Below are positions 36,466-43,864 of a DNA stretch of 64,000 nucleotides, piece by piece. The notes below the pieces were generated by a model. That model searched no databases and was not told the DNA's origin. It saw only the letters and a list, made by a program, of their open reading frames with translations. Origin of the DNA: Halanaeroarchaeum sp. HSR-CO. GTDB taxonomy: Archaea; Halobacteriota; Halobacteria; Halobacteriales; Halobacteriaceae. The stretch spans positions 806,001 to 870,000 of the forward strand of contig NZ_CP087724.1 in the NCBI RefSeq assembly GCF_024972755.1. Direction: 5' to 3'. The position numbers were made by a program, and so were the translations under genes. Position 1 is the stretch's first letter; every line of letters starts with the position of its first letter.

Positions 36466-37647
36466 TTATCGGATGACGTCGAGGCCGTTCTGTTTCTCGA
36501 CCTCGTCCTGTCCACCGTCGGAGGTGGCCGACCAGCTATTCGAGCCAGTGTTCGACGTTGGTGGTTCGGCCGAGCCTTCGACGTCCTGCAGTTCCTGGCG
36601 CGACTTGTCCGCCTGTTTCTGGGTCGACGGGCCGAGGACCTGGGCACTCTGGACGCCGGTCATGATGGCCATCACTCGAACCTTCCCCTTGTAGTTGTCC
36701 TGGATTCGGGCGCCCCAGATGACGTTCGCGGAGGCGTCGAGACGTTCGGTGATGTTGTCCGCGATGCCTTCCGCCTCCTTGAGTGTGAGGTCCGGACCGC
36801 CAGTGATGTGGACGAGCCCACCCGAGGCCCCACGGTAGTCCACGTCGAGGAGTGGGTGGTTCATCGCGTCTTTCACCACTTCCTCGGTTTTGTTCTTGTC
36901 CTGGGTCTCGCCGACGAGCATCACCGCGACGCCGCCCTGGTTCATGATGGCGGTCATGTCGGCGTAGTCCAGGTTGATGAGCGACGGCTGGGTGATGGTC
37001 TCCGAGATGCCCTTGACCGTCTCGGCGATGATCTGGTCCATCACCGAGAAGGCCTTGCCGATGGGCAGGTTCGGGACGTAATCGAGCAAGCGGTTGTTGT
37101 CGAGGACGATGATGGAGTCCGCGCGGTCGCGGAGTTTCTCCAGGCCCTCTTCGGCTTTGACCGTCCGCGCGCGTTCGACGTTGAACGGCGTGGAGACCAT
37201 GCCGACCACGATGGCACCCTGCTCTTTGGCGATCTTCGAGACGACGGGTGCGGCACCGGTGCCGGTTCCGCCACCCATGCCCGCAGTCACGAACACGAGG
37301 TCCGCGTCTCCGAGAACCTCCTTGATGGTCCCCTGGGCCATCTCGGTGGCGCGTTCGCCCATGCTGGGGTCGCCACCAGCACCGAGACCGTTCGTCAGCG
37401 ACTTGCCGACGAGGATCTTGGTATCGGCCTCGATCATCTTGAGGTGCTGTTTGTCGGTGTTGATGGCGATGGTGTCAGCGCCCTCGACGCCGATGTTGTA
37501 GAGCCGGTTGATGGTGTTGTTGCCGGCGCCCCCGGCCCCAACGATGACGATACGTGGATCTCCGAACTCGTCTGCGTCCGACGAGTCGGCTCTGTTCTGC
37601 TGTTCTTCTTCGGCGTTGTCGAGTGCGTCTTGAACGATATCCTGCAT
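36466..37647 (-). CDS. ftsZ2: Cell division tubulin FtsZ2
   Basis: The 393-residue tubulin-family GTPase has [17 protein letters not shown] at the N-terminus and the signature [12 protein letters not shown]. The N-terminus [15 protein letters not shown] and the gene's position two bases after cdrS are typical of FtsZ2 rather than FtsZ1. FtsZ2 drives ring constriction in haloarchaea. The C-terminal tail is acidic and rich in Ser/Thr and ends GLDVIR, a likely partner-binding peptide. Confidence 0.95.
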   Translation of the reverse strand: MQDIVQDALDNAEEEQQNRADSSDADEFGDPRIVIVGAGGAGNNTINRLYNIGVEGADTIAINTDKQHLKMIEADTKILVGKSLTNGLGAGGDPSMGERATEMAQGTIKEVLGDADLVFVTAGMGGGTGTGAAPVVSKIAKEQGAIVVGMVSTPFNVERARTVKAEEGLEKLRDRADSIIVLDNNRLLDYVPNLPIGKAFSVMDQIIAETVKGISETITQPSLINLDYADMTAIMNQGGVAVMLVGETQDKNKTEEVVKDAMNHPLLDVDYRGASGGLVHITGGPDLTLKEAEGIADNITERLDASANVIWGARIQDNYKGKVRVMAIMTGVQSAQVLGPSTQKQADKSRQELQDVEGSAEPPTSNTGSNSWSATSDGGQDEVEKQNGLDVIR

Positions 37648-37649
37648 GC

Positions 37650-37820
37650 TTACACCTTGGCCCAGTTTCGACTGGTGGTGGTCTGTTCTTGCTGTTCGTC
37701 CAGCATCTCGCGGACGGCGGACCGGATGGCTTCGCTACGGTTGGGATACTTCCCCCGCTCGACCATCTGTTCCACTTCCTCGATCTGCTGTGCCGGAATT
37801 CGGAGTGTCACACGCTCCAT
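37650..37820 (-). CDS. cdrS: Ribbon-helix-helix cell-division regulator CdrS
   Basis: This short gene (56 residues) reads [20 protein letters not shown] and continues with [20 protein letters not shown], a complete ribbon-helix-helix DNA-binding domain (beta strand VTLRIP, then two helices with NRSEAIR). CdrS is known in haloarchaea to be co-transcribed with ftsZ2 and to control its expression. The stop lies two bases before ftsZ2, matching that operon. Repeated GTAAGACGG/CCGTCTTAC sites surround its promoter, suggesting autoregulation. Confidence 0.93.
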   Translation of the reverse strand: MERVTLRIPAQQIEEVEQMVERGKYPNRSEAIRSAVREMLDEQQEQTTTSRNWAKV

Positions 37821-37839
37821 ATTGTATTCCCCTGATCCC

Positions 37840-37939
37840 GTAAGACGGCCTTATTCCTTCCCGCAGCCGTCTTACAACGGTTGGGAGCAGGCCGGAGAGG
37901 CCCGCTACCGCCGTTTTATCTGTAAGACGACCGTCTTAC
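37840..37939. promoter_or_regulatory. Operator cluster at the cdrS-ftsZ2 promoter
   Basis: GTAAGACGG lies at 37840-37848 and its inverse CCGTCTTAC at 37867-37875, on either side of a minus-strand TATA-like GAATAA (37851-37856) about 33 bases before cdrS. A full palindrome GTAAGACG-AC-CGTCTTAC lies at 37922-37939. Three related sites in 100 bp, placed over the promoter, fit binding by the ribbon-helix-helix proteins CdrS and/or CdrL encoded beside it. Confidence 0.75.
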
Positions 37940-37996
37940 GTATACGTACCAATTACTGGGCAGGGTAAATAACTTTCGGCGAGTGTAAACGGAGGA

Positions 37997-38542
37997 TTAC
38001 CGTTCGAGGAACTCGGCCGATGCGGTCCGGCGTCCACAGTCGGGGCAGAACGACCAGTCTGGTTGGAGTTGTTCACCACATTCGCAGTGGAACGCCTGGG
38101 CAGCGTGGTCGCCGCAGTTCGGGCAGTACACGTGGTCGGCCTCGAGCGTGGTCCCGCACTGGGCACAGGTGCGCCGACCGATGGCGTCTGTCCGACGGCC
38201 TTCGTCGACGTCGGACGGCGCAGCCGACGACCCCGTGCCCCGCTCTCCAGCGTGGTCGGTCGTTGCTCTCGCGGCCTCGGCGCCGTCGACCTCGATGGTC
38301 ACGTTTACGTCGGATCCACGGTCGGTGTCTGCTTCCAGTCGGTCCGAGAGCACCTCGTCCACTCGACGGGAGATCATCTCGTCGAGGGATTGTTCGACTG
38401 GCCGGCGACCGACGGTTTCGGGCCTGGCATCGGATTCGAGGTACGTTCGGAGGGCATCGCGCATGATTTCGCTTTTCGATCTATCGAGCGCCTCGACAGC
38501 ATCGACGAGATCGTCGTCCGCTCGGAACGTGATCTTGCTCAT
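37997..38542 (-). CDS. cdrL: Ribbon-helix-helix protein with double zinc ribbon (CdrL-like)
   Basis: The 181-residue protein begins with a ribbon-helix-helix domain (MSKITFRADDDLVDAVEALD, then RSKSEIMRDALRTYL). A charged, probably flexible middle follows, then two C-terminal zinc ribbons: CAQCGTTLEADHVYCPNC and CECGEQLQPDWSFCPDC. It lies upstream of cdrS-ftsZ2 in the same direction, 176 bp away. This fits CdrL, the long division regulator reported to control cdrS-ftsZ2 in haloarchaea. The name rests on layout and location, not alignment. Confidence 0.85.
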   Translation of the reverse strand: MSKITFRADDDLVDAVEALDRSKSEIMRDALRTYLESDARPETVGRRPVEQSLDEMISRRVDEVLSDRLEADTDRGSDVNVTIEVDGAEAARATTDHAGERGTGSSAAPSDVDEGRRTDAIGRRTCAQCGTTLEADHVYCPNCGDHAAQAFHCECGEQLQPDWSFCPDCGRRTASAEFLER

Positions 38543-38626
38543 GCGCTATCGAATGATACTGTGACGGCCTCCTATTTCAACTCTCCCCCGATGTCTGACG
38601 GCCGTCTGTCGCTCCGAATGGCAATC

Positions 38627-38633
38627 CTTAAAT
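38627..38633 (+). promoter_or_regulatory. Probable TATA box of tRNA-Tyr
   Basis: CTTAAAT lies about 30 bases before the mature 5' end of the tRNA, the usual archaeal distance. Confidence 0.5.
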
Positions 38634-38659
38634 TCGACCGACGGGCTACGAGTAAACAC

Positions 38660-38733
38660 CCGCCCTTAGCTCAGACTGGTAGAGCAGTCGACTGTAGATC
38701 GACTTGTCCCCCGTTCAAATCGGGGAGGGCGGA
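38660..38733 (+). tRNA. tRNA-Tyr (anticodon GTA)
   Basis: The 74-nt sequence folds into a full cloverleaf. The acceptor is CCGCCCT/AGGGCGG with discriminator A, the D stem GCTC/GAGC, the anticodon stem GTCGA/TCGAC with loop CTGTAGA, the variable loop TTGTC, and the T arm CCCCG-TTCAAAT-CGGGG. The first pair is C1-G72, the identity pair of archaeal tyrosine tRNA. No intron is seen, and CCA is not encoded. Confidence 0.97.
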
Positions 38734-38737
38734 CTGC

Positions 38738-38760
38738 GAGACCGAACGGAGTGAGGTCTC
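38738..38760 (+). terminator. Hairpin just after tRNA-Tyr
   Basis: GAGACC and GGTCTC pair around the loop GAACGGAGTGA five bases after the tRNA, followed by TGTTTTG. It may stop or process the tRNA transcript. The loop is the same 11-mer, inverted, as that of the hairpin at 3186-3212. The rest of the gap to 39018 holds similar GAACGAAGTGAGC-like sequence and no gene. Confidence 0.5.
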
Positions 38761-39018
38761 TGTTTTGTGCGAACGGCGAACGTAGGGAGCCGTGAGCAAT
38801 TTGCTGCGAGCGAAGTGAGCCGTCAAAAATCCAACCGAGCCGATTTGAGTCAGCCAGTCGCAGCCGAGCGAACGAAGTGAGCGAGGTCGTCTGGCGCGAA
38901 ACGAACCGGGGCAGGCGAACCCCCGTGGGGCGATCCGTTCTACGGAGGCCCGGTTGCCGAACAAGCGACGGAATCGACGTCGCTGCACCCGTCGACGGCC
39001 CCGTGACGACTGCCGTGG

Positions 39019-40191
39019 TCACAGCGACCCGGCGCTCTTACGCCCGCTGAACGCAGTCGGTTCCAGGACGAACCATTCGAAGGTCGCAACGTCGGGATCG
39101 CGAGCGAAGACGTCCACGGAGGCGAGTTCGGCCGCGTGGAACGCTTCGAGCGCCCCTCGGTCGATCGCATCGTCTCGGTCGATCCGCGTCAGGTGGCCGT
39201 CGACGATGACGCTCCGCCACTGATCAGGCCCCGCGTACCGCATGACCACGAGTGAGACGGTCGTCGAGTCGGCCAGTCGGCGCTTCTTCTCACTCCCGTC
39301 GTACAAGCCGAGTTGGAAGTACGCCAGGCGGTCAGTCGTGTCGTATCCGTAGGACTGCGGAATCGCGTAGGGCGTCGCACCGTCTAGAGCGAGGATGCCG
39401 TGGCCGTTCGATGCCAGGAAGGCGTCGATCTCCTCGTCCGTCATCAGCGTCGCCGAGGCCGATCTGTCGTCGTCCGCAGTACTCACGTCGGATTCGTCGA
39501 GCGGGGTCGACTGCGGATCGGCCGCCGGTGGCGTCGACGGCGCTGGCCCGTCGCCCTCCCCCGTGCCCGGCCCGTCGTCTTCTGGTCGCGGTGGGCTTGC
39601 TTCGCCTGGTCTCGGATCGTCCGGCTCGGCGACGCTATCGAACAGCGATTCCAGCATCGTGAGCGTTCGTTGCTCGGTGACCGAGGGCTGAAGATGCATG
39701 TGGACGTCGGCACCTGCCCCCTGCAGCGTGGCGAGGACGGTGTTGAGAAAGCGGTAGATCAGGTCGCCGCTGTGGTACGCGAACAACGACTCCCCGCCAC
39801 GGAGACAGATGCGCAGCGGCCCCGTCACCTCGCTCCACTCGTCGAGGATCCTGGAGAAGGCGATCGAGATCCCGGTCAGGTCCTGTGGATCTACTTTGAG
39901 CCCGTACAGCGACGTCGACCCGCCGACGGTTCCCATGGCCATCTCCCGATCGGCGTTCGGAGTGAGCATGATGACCGCCGCCTCCGAGGGGTCGTGTACC
40001 CGTTCGAGCTGCGCCTGGAGGGCTTCCTGCAGTGATTCGAACCGTCCGGCAGAGGTCAACTGTAGCACCCGGTAGTCGGTGGTACTCTCCTCGTGAAAGA
40101 GGATCGGGCAGATCGAGGCGTCGACTCGGTCCGCTTCCAGGTATAGTTGCGGGCCGACCACTCTGTGCTCACCAGCAATCGGTGACGTCAT
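39019..40191 (-). CDS. Fusion of KaiC/RecA-like domain and pyridoxamine-phosphate-oxidase-like domain
   Basis: The 390-residue protein has two parts joined by an acidic Pro/Ser-rich linker (about 180-245). The first (1-175) resembles the haloarchaeal KaiC-like proteins, with KVDPQDLTGISIAFSRIL, ICLRGGESLFAYHSG and VHMHLQPSVTEQRTL, but lacks a Walker A motif. The second (about 245-375, TDEEIDAFLASNGHGILALD, YAIPQSYGYD) is an FMN-binding split barrel of the PNPOx type. Each part is common alone in haloarchaea; I do not recall the fusion. TATA-like sequence at 40215-40223 lies about 28 bases before ATG 40191. Function unknown, perhaps flavin- or haem-based sensing. Confidence 0.7.
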   Translation of the reverse strand: MTSPIAGEHRVVGPQLYLEADRVDASICPILFHEESTTDYRVLQLTSAGRFESLQEALQAQLERVHDPSEAAVIMLTPNADREMAMGTVGGSTSLYGLKVDPQDLTGISIAFSRILDEWSEVTGPLRICLRGGESLFAYHSGDLIYRFLNTVLATLQGAGADVHMHLQPSVTEQRTLTMLESLFDSVAEPDDPRPGEASPPRPEDDGPGTGEGDGPAPSTPPAADPQSTPLDESDVSTADDDRSASATLMTDEEIDAFLASNGHGILALDGATPYAIPQSYGYDTTDRLAYFQLGLYDGSEKKRRLADSTTVSLVVMRYAGPDQWRSVIVDGHLTRIDRDDAIDRGALEAFHAAELASVDVFARDPDVATFEWFVLEPTAFSGRKSAGSL

Positions 40192-40346
40192 ACACTGCAA
40201 TGGTCCAACTAGCAGTTAAATACTGATTGTCCCATTGAGGGGTCCTGCTCGTCGCCAGCCGAGCCGACTGGCGGATCGTCGGTGGGGGTGGACTCGTCGA
40301 CGGACGCTGTCGGCGTGCTCGCAACGCTGGTGCCAGTGTCGGCCCA

Positions 40347-40697
40347 TCACACCGGTGGCGTCTCGTGCAGAAACGTCTGGACCTCCACGGTTCGGCCTTC
40401 GGGGTCCGTCGCGAAGAACTGGTAGATGTCGTACTCCTCGTTGACCGACGGTGGGCCGCGGGCCCGTCCCTCGAGACGGTTGTAATACGCGTCGACGCCC
40501 GCCCGGGTCTCGGTCACGAAGGTCAGGATGCCCGCCGTGTCGGCCGCCTCGCGGTCACAGAAACCAAAGCGGAACCCGTCGGACGCGAGGATGGTACAGG
40601 CCGGCTGCTCGAGCCAGACCGTCGCGTCGAGGACGTCCACGTAAAACGCGGTGATCGATTCGTAGCGCTCGGAGCCGAAAAAGACGATTCCGGACAT
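40347..40697 (-). CDS. VOC (glyoxalase/bleomycin-resistance) superfamily protein
   Basis: The 116-residue protein has the paired beta-alpha-beta3 VOC fold: VFFGSERYESITAFYVDVLD at the start, FRFGFCDRE in the middle and YQFFATDPEGRTVEVQTFL at the end. The final Glu in TVEVQTF is at the place of a metal ligand, and other ligands are unclear. Substrate is unknown. It lies 122 bp beyond the ABC importer genes in the same direction and may be a separate unit. Confidence 0.8.
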   Translation of the reverse strand: MSGIVFFGSERYESITAFYVDVLDATVWLEQPACTILASDGFRFGFCDREAADTAGILTFVTETRAGVDAYYNRLEGRARGPPSVNEEYDIYQFFATDPEGRTVEVQTFLHETPPV

Positions 40698-40819
40698 GCA
40701 TGGGTGAACGCCGACAGGGTGGAAAAGCCTTCTTCAGCTGCCGTCGACGGCTGCGGCCGTCGACCCCTCAGCGTGGCTCGGCCCAGTGGATGATGCGGCC
40801 ACAGCCGGAGCACGTGGTC

Positions 40820-41623
40820 TCAGCGCGGTTCGGACCAGGTTGTCGAGTCCGCCTCGGCGCGCGGACGATCGGGATCGACGTGGAGACGACCGTCGTGGAC
40901 GGTCACCGTCGCCGCGACGCCGTAGACGGTTTCGATCGCCGATTCCGTGAGCACCTCGATCGGCGGGCCACTTGCGTGGACGATCCCGTCGTGGAGCAAC
41001 GCGACCGAATCCGCGAAGCGGGCGGCCAGTTCGATGTCGTGCATCGCGACGACGCCGACGGCCCCACGACGGCGGACGTGCTGGCGGACCAGCGCCAGCA
41101 CGTCGAGGCGATGGCGCAGGTCGAGACTCGCGGTCGGTTCGTCCAGGAGCATCGCCGCGGGGTCCTGCACGAGCAGCCGAGCGATTCGGACCTTCTGTCG
41201 CTGCCCGCCGCTGAGCTCGTCCAGCGAGCGCATCGCGATGTCGCCCATCTCGAGAGCGTCCAGGACCTCGGCGACACGGTCGCGGTCAGCCCTGCTCGGT
41301 CGCCAACTCGTGTGGGGAGCGCGGCCCAGCAGGACCGACTCGAAGACCGTGGGAGCGAAGGTCGGGGTCTCCGACTGCGGGACGTAGGCGACCGCGGCCG
41401 CGCGCTCGGCCCGGCTGAAGTCGTCGAGGGGTTCGCCATCGAGTGACACCGTGCCGTTATCAGGCTCGAGAAGTCCCATCACGATTCGCAACAGCGTACT
41501 CTTTCCCGTCCCGTTCGGACCGAGGAGCGCGAGCACGGATCCGTCATCGACGGTGAGGGACACGTCCCGGAAGACCGGCTCGTCGGGGTAGGAGAAGGCC
41601 AGATTGCTGATCGCGAGGCTCAC
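40820..41623 (-). CDS. FecE/BtuD-type ABC importer ATPase
   Basis: The 267-residue ATPase has Walker A LGPNGTGKSTLL, signature LSGGQRQKVRIARLL, Walker B AAMLLDEPTASLD and H-loop VVAMHDIEL. It belongs to the family that powers import of ferric siderophores, cobalamin, haem, or molybdate/tungstate complexes. The start is a GTG overlapping the permease stop by four bases. It is the last of three ABC genes that follow hypF. A long open frame continues upstream through the permease gene but has no coding character there. Confidence 0.92.
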   Translation of the reverse strand: MSLAISNLAFSYPDEPVFRDVSLTVDDGSVLALLGPNGTGKSTLLRIVMGLLEPDNGTVSLDGEPLDDFSRAERAAAVAYVPQSETPTFAPTVFESVLLGRAPHTSWRPSRADRDRVAEVLDALEMGDIAMRSLDELSGGQRQKVRIARLLVQDPAAMLLDEPTASLDLRHRLDVLALVRQHVRRRGAVGVVAMHDIELAARFADSVALLHDGIVHASGPPIEVLTESAIETVYGVAATVTVHDGRLHVDPDRPRAEADSTTWSEPR

Positions 41624-42672
41624 CAGTGCTCCCTCCCGGCGACGACGAGGTAGACGAAAAGCGGCGCCCCGAGAAAGGAGGTGAGCACGCCGACGGGCAA
41701 CGAGAGCGGGGCGAAGGCAGCCCGGGCGGCCGTATCCGCGCAGACCAACAGTATTGCTCCGACCAGGCCGCTCGCGGGGAGGAGGATCCGTTCGTTCGTC
41801 CCGACGAGTTTGCGGGCGATATGGGGGGCGACCAGGCCGACGAACCCGATGATGCCCACGAAGGAGATCACGATCGCCGTGGCGAAGGCGGCGACGAGCA
41901 TCCCCAGCACGCGCAGTCGCTCGACCGGAACGCCGAGGCTGGTGGCGGTCTCGTCGCCGGCGTCGAGGATGGTGTACCGCCACCCGTTCACCGAGAAGTA
42001 CCCGGCACTCGCGATGACGCCGACCCCCATGATCGCGATCGCGGGCCAGGTCAGTCGCCCGAGGTCGCCGAACGTCCAGTAGACGATGGCCGCCACTTCG
42101 GTATCGGAGGCCAGGTACTGGATCACCGTGATCCCCGCGTTGAAGAGCGCCCCCAGGGCGACGCCGGTGAGGATGAGCGTCTCCGGGGAGGCGTTTTTGA
42201 ATCGGATCAACAGGAGGATGACGCTCGTCGAGGACAGCGCCACCACGAACGCACTGGCCGTCGTGACGTAGGGGCCGAAGGCGGCTCCGCCCACGCTCTC
42301 GACGCCGCGGACGGCGATCGAGAGCGCTGCGCCGAACGCGGCCGCCTGGGAGATCCCCAGCGTGTAGGGGGCACCGAGCGGATTGCGGAGCACCGATTGC
42401 ATCGCCGTCCCGACGTACGCTAGACCGGCCCCGGCGACGGCGCCACCGAGGATACGGGGAAGTCGGATCTGCCAGATCACCCGCTCGACCGTCGGGTCGG
42501 CCCGCCCCGTCAGTGCGGCCGCCGCGGTCCATGCCGAGATGTCGGTCGTCCCGGTGCGAAGAGCGACTGCCCCGACCGCGAACAGGCCCAGCACGCCGAG
42601 AGCCAGTACCCCGAGCCGCCGGGTTCGGTGGCGGTCGTAACGGTCGGCGATCCCCGACGTGTTCGCGGACAT
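41620..42672 (-). CDS. FecCD/BtuC-type ABC importer permease
   Basis: The 350-residue membrane protein has about ten hydrophobic helices. Family motifs are RLPRILGGAVAGAGLAYVGTAMQSVLRNPLGAPYTLGIS in the N-terminal third (seen in parts), GDLGRLTW, and FVGLVAPHIARKLVG, the coupling-helix region. It is the membrane part of a binding-protein-dependent importer with its neighbours. It starts two bases after the binding-protein gene and overlaps the ATPase gene. Confidence 0.92.
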   Translation of the reverse strand: MSANTSGIADRYDRHRTRRLGVLALGVLGLFAVGAVALRTGTTDISAWTAAAALTGRADPTVERVIWQIRLPRILGGAVAGAGLAYVGTAMQSVLRNPLGAPYTLGISQAAAFGAALSIAVRGVESVGGAAFGPYVTTASAFVVALSSTSVILLLIRFKNASPETLILTGVALGALFNAGITVIQYLASDTEVAAIVYWTFGDLGRLTWPAIAIMGVGVIASAGYFSVNGWRYTILDAGDETATSLGVPVERLRVLGMLVAAFATAIVISFVGIIGFVGLVAPHIARKLVGTNERILLPASGLVGAILLVCADTAARAAFAPLSLPVGVLTSFLGAPLFVYLVVAGREHW

Positions 42673-42673
42673 G

Positions 42674-43789
42674 TCACTGTCCGCTCCGTTCGGGCGAAAA
42701 TCGCTCGTAGGCGGGACTGGCAGCGACGACCTCGTCGTAGACCGCGGTTCCGAGCAACGCCCGGTAGATCTCGGCCGCCGTCGACGCGGGGTCCACGTCG
42801 TCGAACGCCGCTGGGTACAGCGTCCGGCCGACGAAGTAGCCGTTGAGTAGCATCGATCCAACGTTCTCGTGGTAGTGGGAGACCGGCAACAGCGAGAAGG
42901 CGTTCTCGCGATCGAACGCGGTCAGCGAGCGGAGTTCGGGGTGGGATCGAAGGTCCTCACGGACCAGATCGACGTTGGCGGCGCTGACGAAGACGGCGTC
43001 GGGATCCCAGGCCAACAGCTGTTCGACGTCCACGTTCACGGAGACGCCGACCGACTCGATCGGCGACGCGACGTTCCCGGCGCCGGCGTACCAGAACGGT
43101 GGATACGGGACCCGGGTCGTCGCGAAACCCTGGGCGCCCTTGTAGCTCACCCCACCGGCGAAGGCCGTTGCGGCCGCCCGGTCGGGAGCCCGCGAGCGCA
43201 GGTCGGCGACCGTCTGCGAGACGAACTCGATCACGCGCTTCGCCCGCGTCTCCACACCGAGAACCGATCCCAGCCGCCGCCACATCGCGTACAGCGCTTC
43301 GTGGGAGGCGTCGTCGACCGGGAAGGGCATCGACAGGACGACCGTCGGAACGCCGGTCTGGGACTCGAGGCGGTCGGCCGCGTCGGCACCGCTGATGGCC
43401 GAGACCAACAGGAGGTCCGGCTCGACGCCGAGCAGGGCCTCGGCGTTTCCGCCGGCGTCCGGACCCGAGGGCCCGACGACGGGCAGGTCCTGAAGCCGCG
43501 GGTTGGCGAGATTGTAGGGCAACGTCCGGTGGTCGGTGTGTTCGCCACGTTCGACGCCGACGACCCGATCCATCGCGTCGAGGTAGGCGACCTGACGGAG
43601 CGCTCCGGGACCGATGGCGACGAGACGGTCGACCGTCCTCGGAACGGCGACCGTCCGGTTTGCCCCATCGGTCAGTTCCACCGTTTCCGTCGTGGCGCCG
43701 CTGGTGGCGGCGGTATCCAGACAGCCGGCGAGCCCAGCCGACCCGATCCCCGCGACGGCCCGCAACAGTTCGCGTCTGTTCGTGCCCAT
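42674..43789 (-). CDS. FecB/BtuF-type substrate-binding lipoprotein
   Basis: The 371-residue protein starts with a Tat-type lipoprotein signal, TNRRELLRAVAGIGSAGLAGC, whose last Cys would be lipid-anchored outside the cell. A TroA-like two-lobe fold follows, with VDRLVAIGPGALRQVAYLDA, GVEPDLLLVSA and NVDVEQLLAWDPDAVFVSA. The substrate may be an iron, cobalamin, nickel or molybdate/tungstate complex. Its position 75 bp after hypF in a hydrogenase operon suggests a metal needed for CO dehydrogenase, hydrogenase or the Mo/W enzyme. Start at ATG 43789; an in-frame GTG is at 43804. Confidence 0.85.
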   Translation of the reverse strand: MGTNRRELLRAVAGIGSAGLAGCLDTAATSGATTETVELTDGANRTVAVPRTVDRLVAIGPGALRQVAYLDAMDRVVGVERGEHTDHRTLPYNLANPRLQDLPVVGPSGPDAGGNAEALLGVEPDLLLVSAISGADAADRLESQTGVPTVVLSMPFPVDDASHEALYAMWRRLGSVLGVETRAKRVIEFVSQTVADLRSRAPDRAAATAFAGGVSYKGAQGFATTRVPYPPFWYAGAGNVASPIESVGVSVNVDVEQLLAWDPDAVFVSAANVDLVREDLRSHPELRSLTAFDRENAFSLLPVSHYHENVGSMLLNGYFVGRTLYPAAFDDVDPASTAAEIYRALLGTAVYDEVVAASPAYERFSPERSGQ

Positions 43790-43864
43790 CGGTGGATCGT
43801 TCACGTGTCGGTCGGGTTGGGTCGGAACGACGGTAAACGCTTCGAAGCGGTCGAGGCGGGAGAG

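Noticed and set aside
38660-39018. Possible integration site of a mobile element at the 3' end of tRNA-Tyr.
   Set aside because: No integrase gene and no second copy of the tRNA 3' end was seen in the window.
40768-40822. Minus-strand frame after the ABC ATPase that reads TTCSGCGRIIHWAEPR then stop, a zinc-ribbon-like tail ending like the ATPase's own WSEPR.
   Set aside because: No ATG, GTG or TTG lies between it and the upstream in-frame stop at about 40903, so it cannot be a separate gene. It could be reached only by a frameshift, for which there is no other sign.
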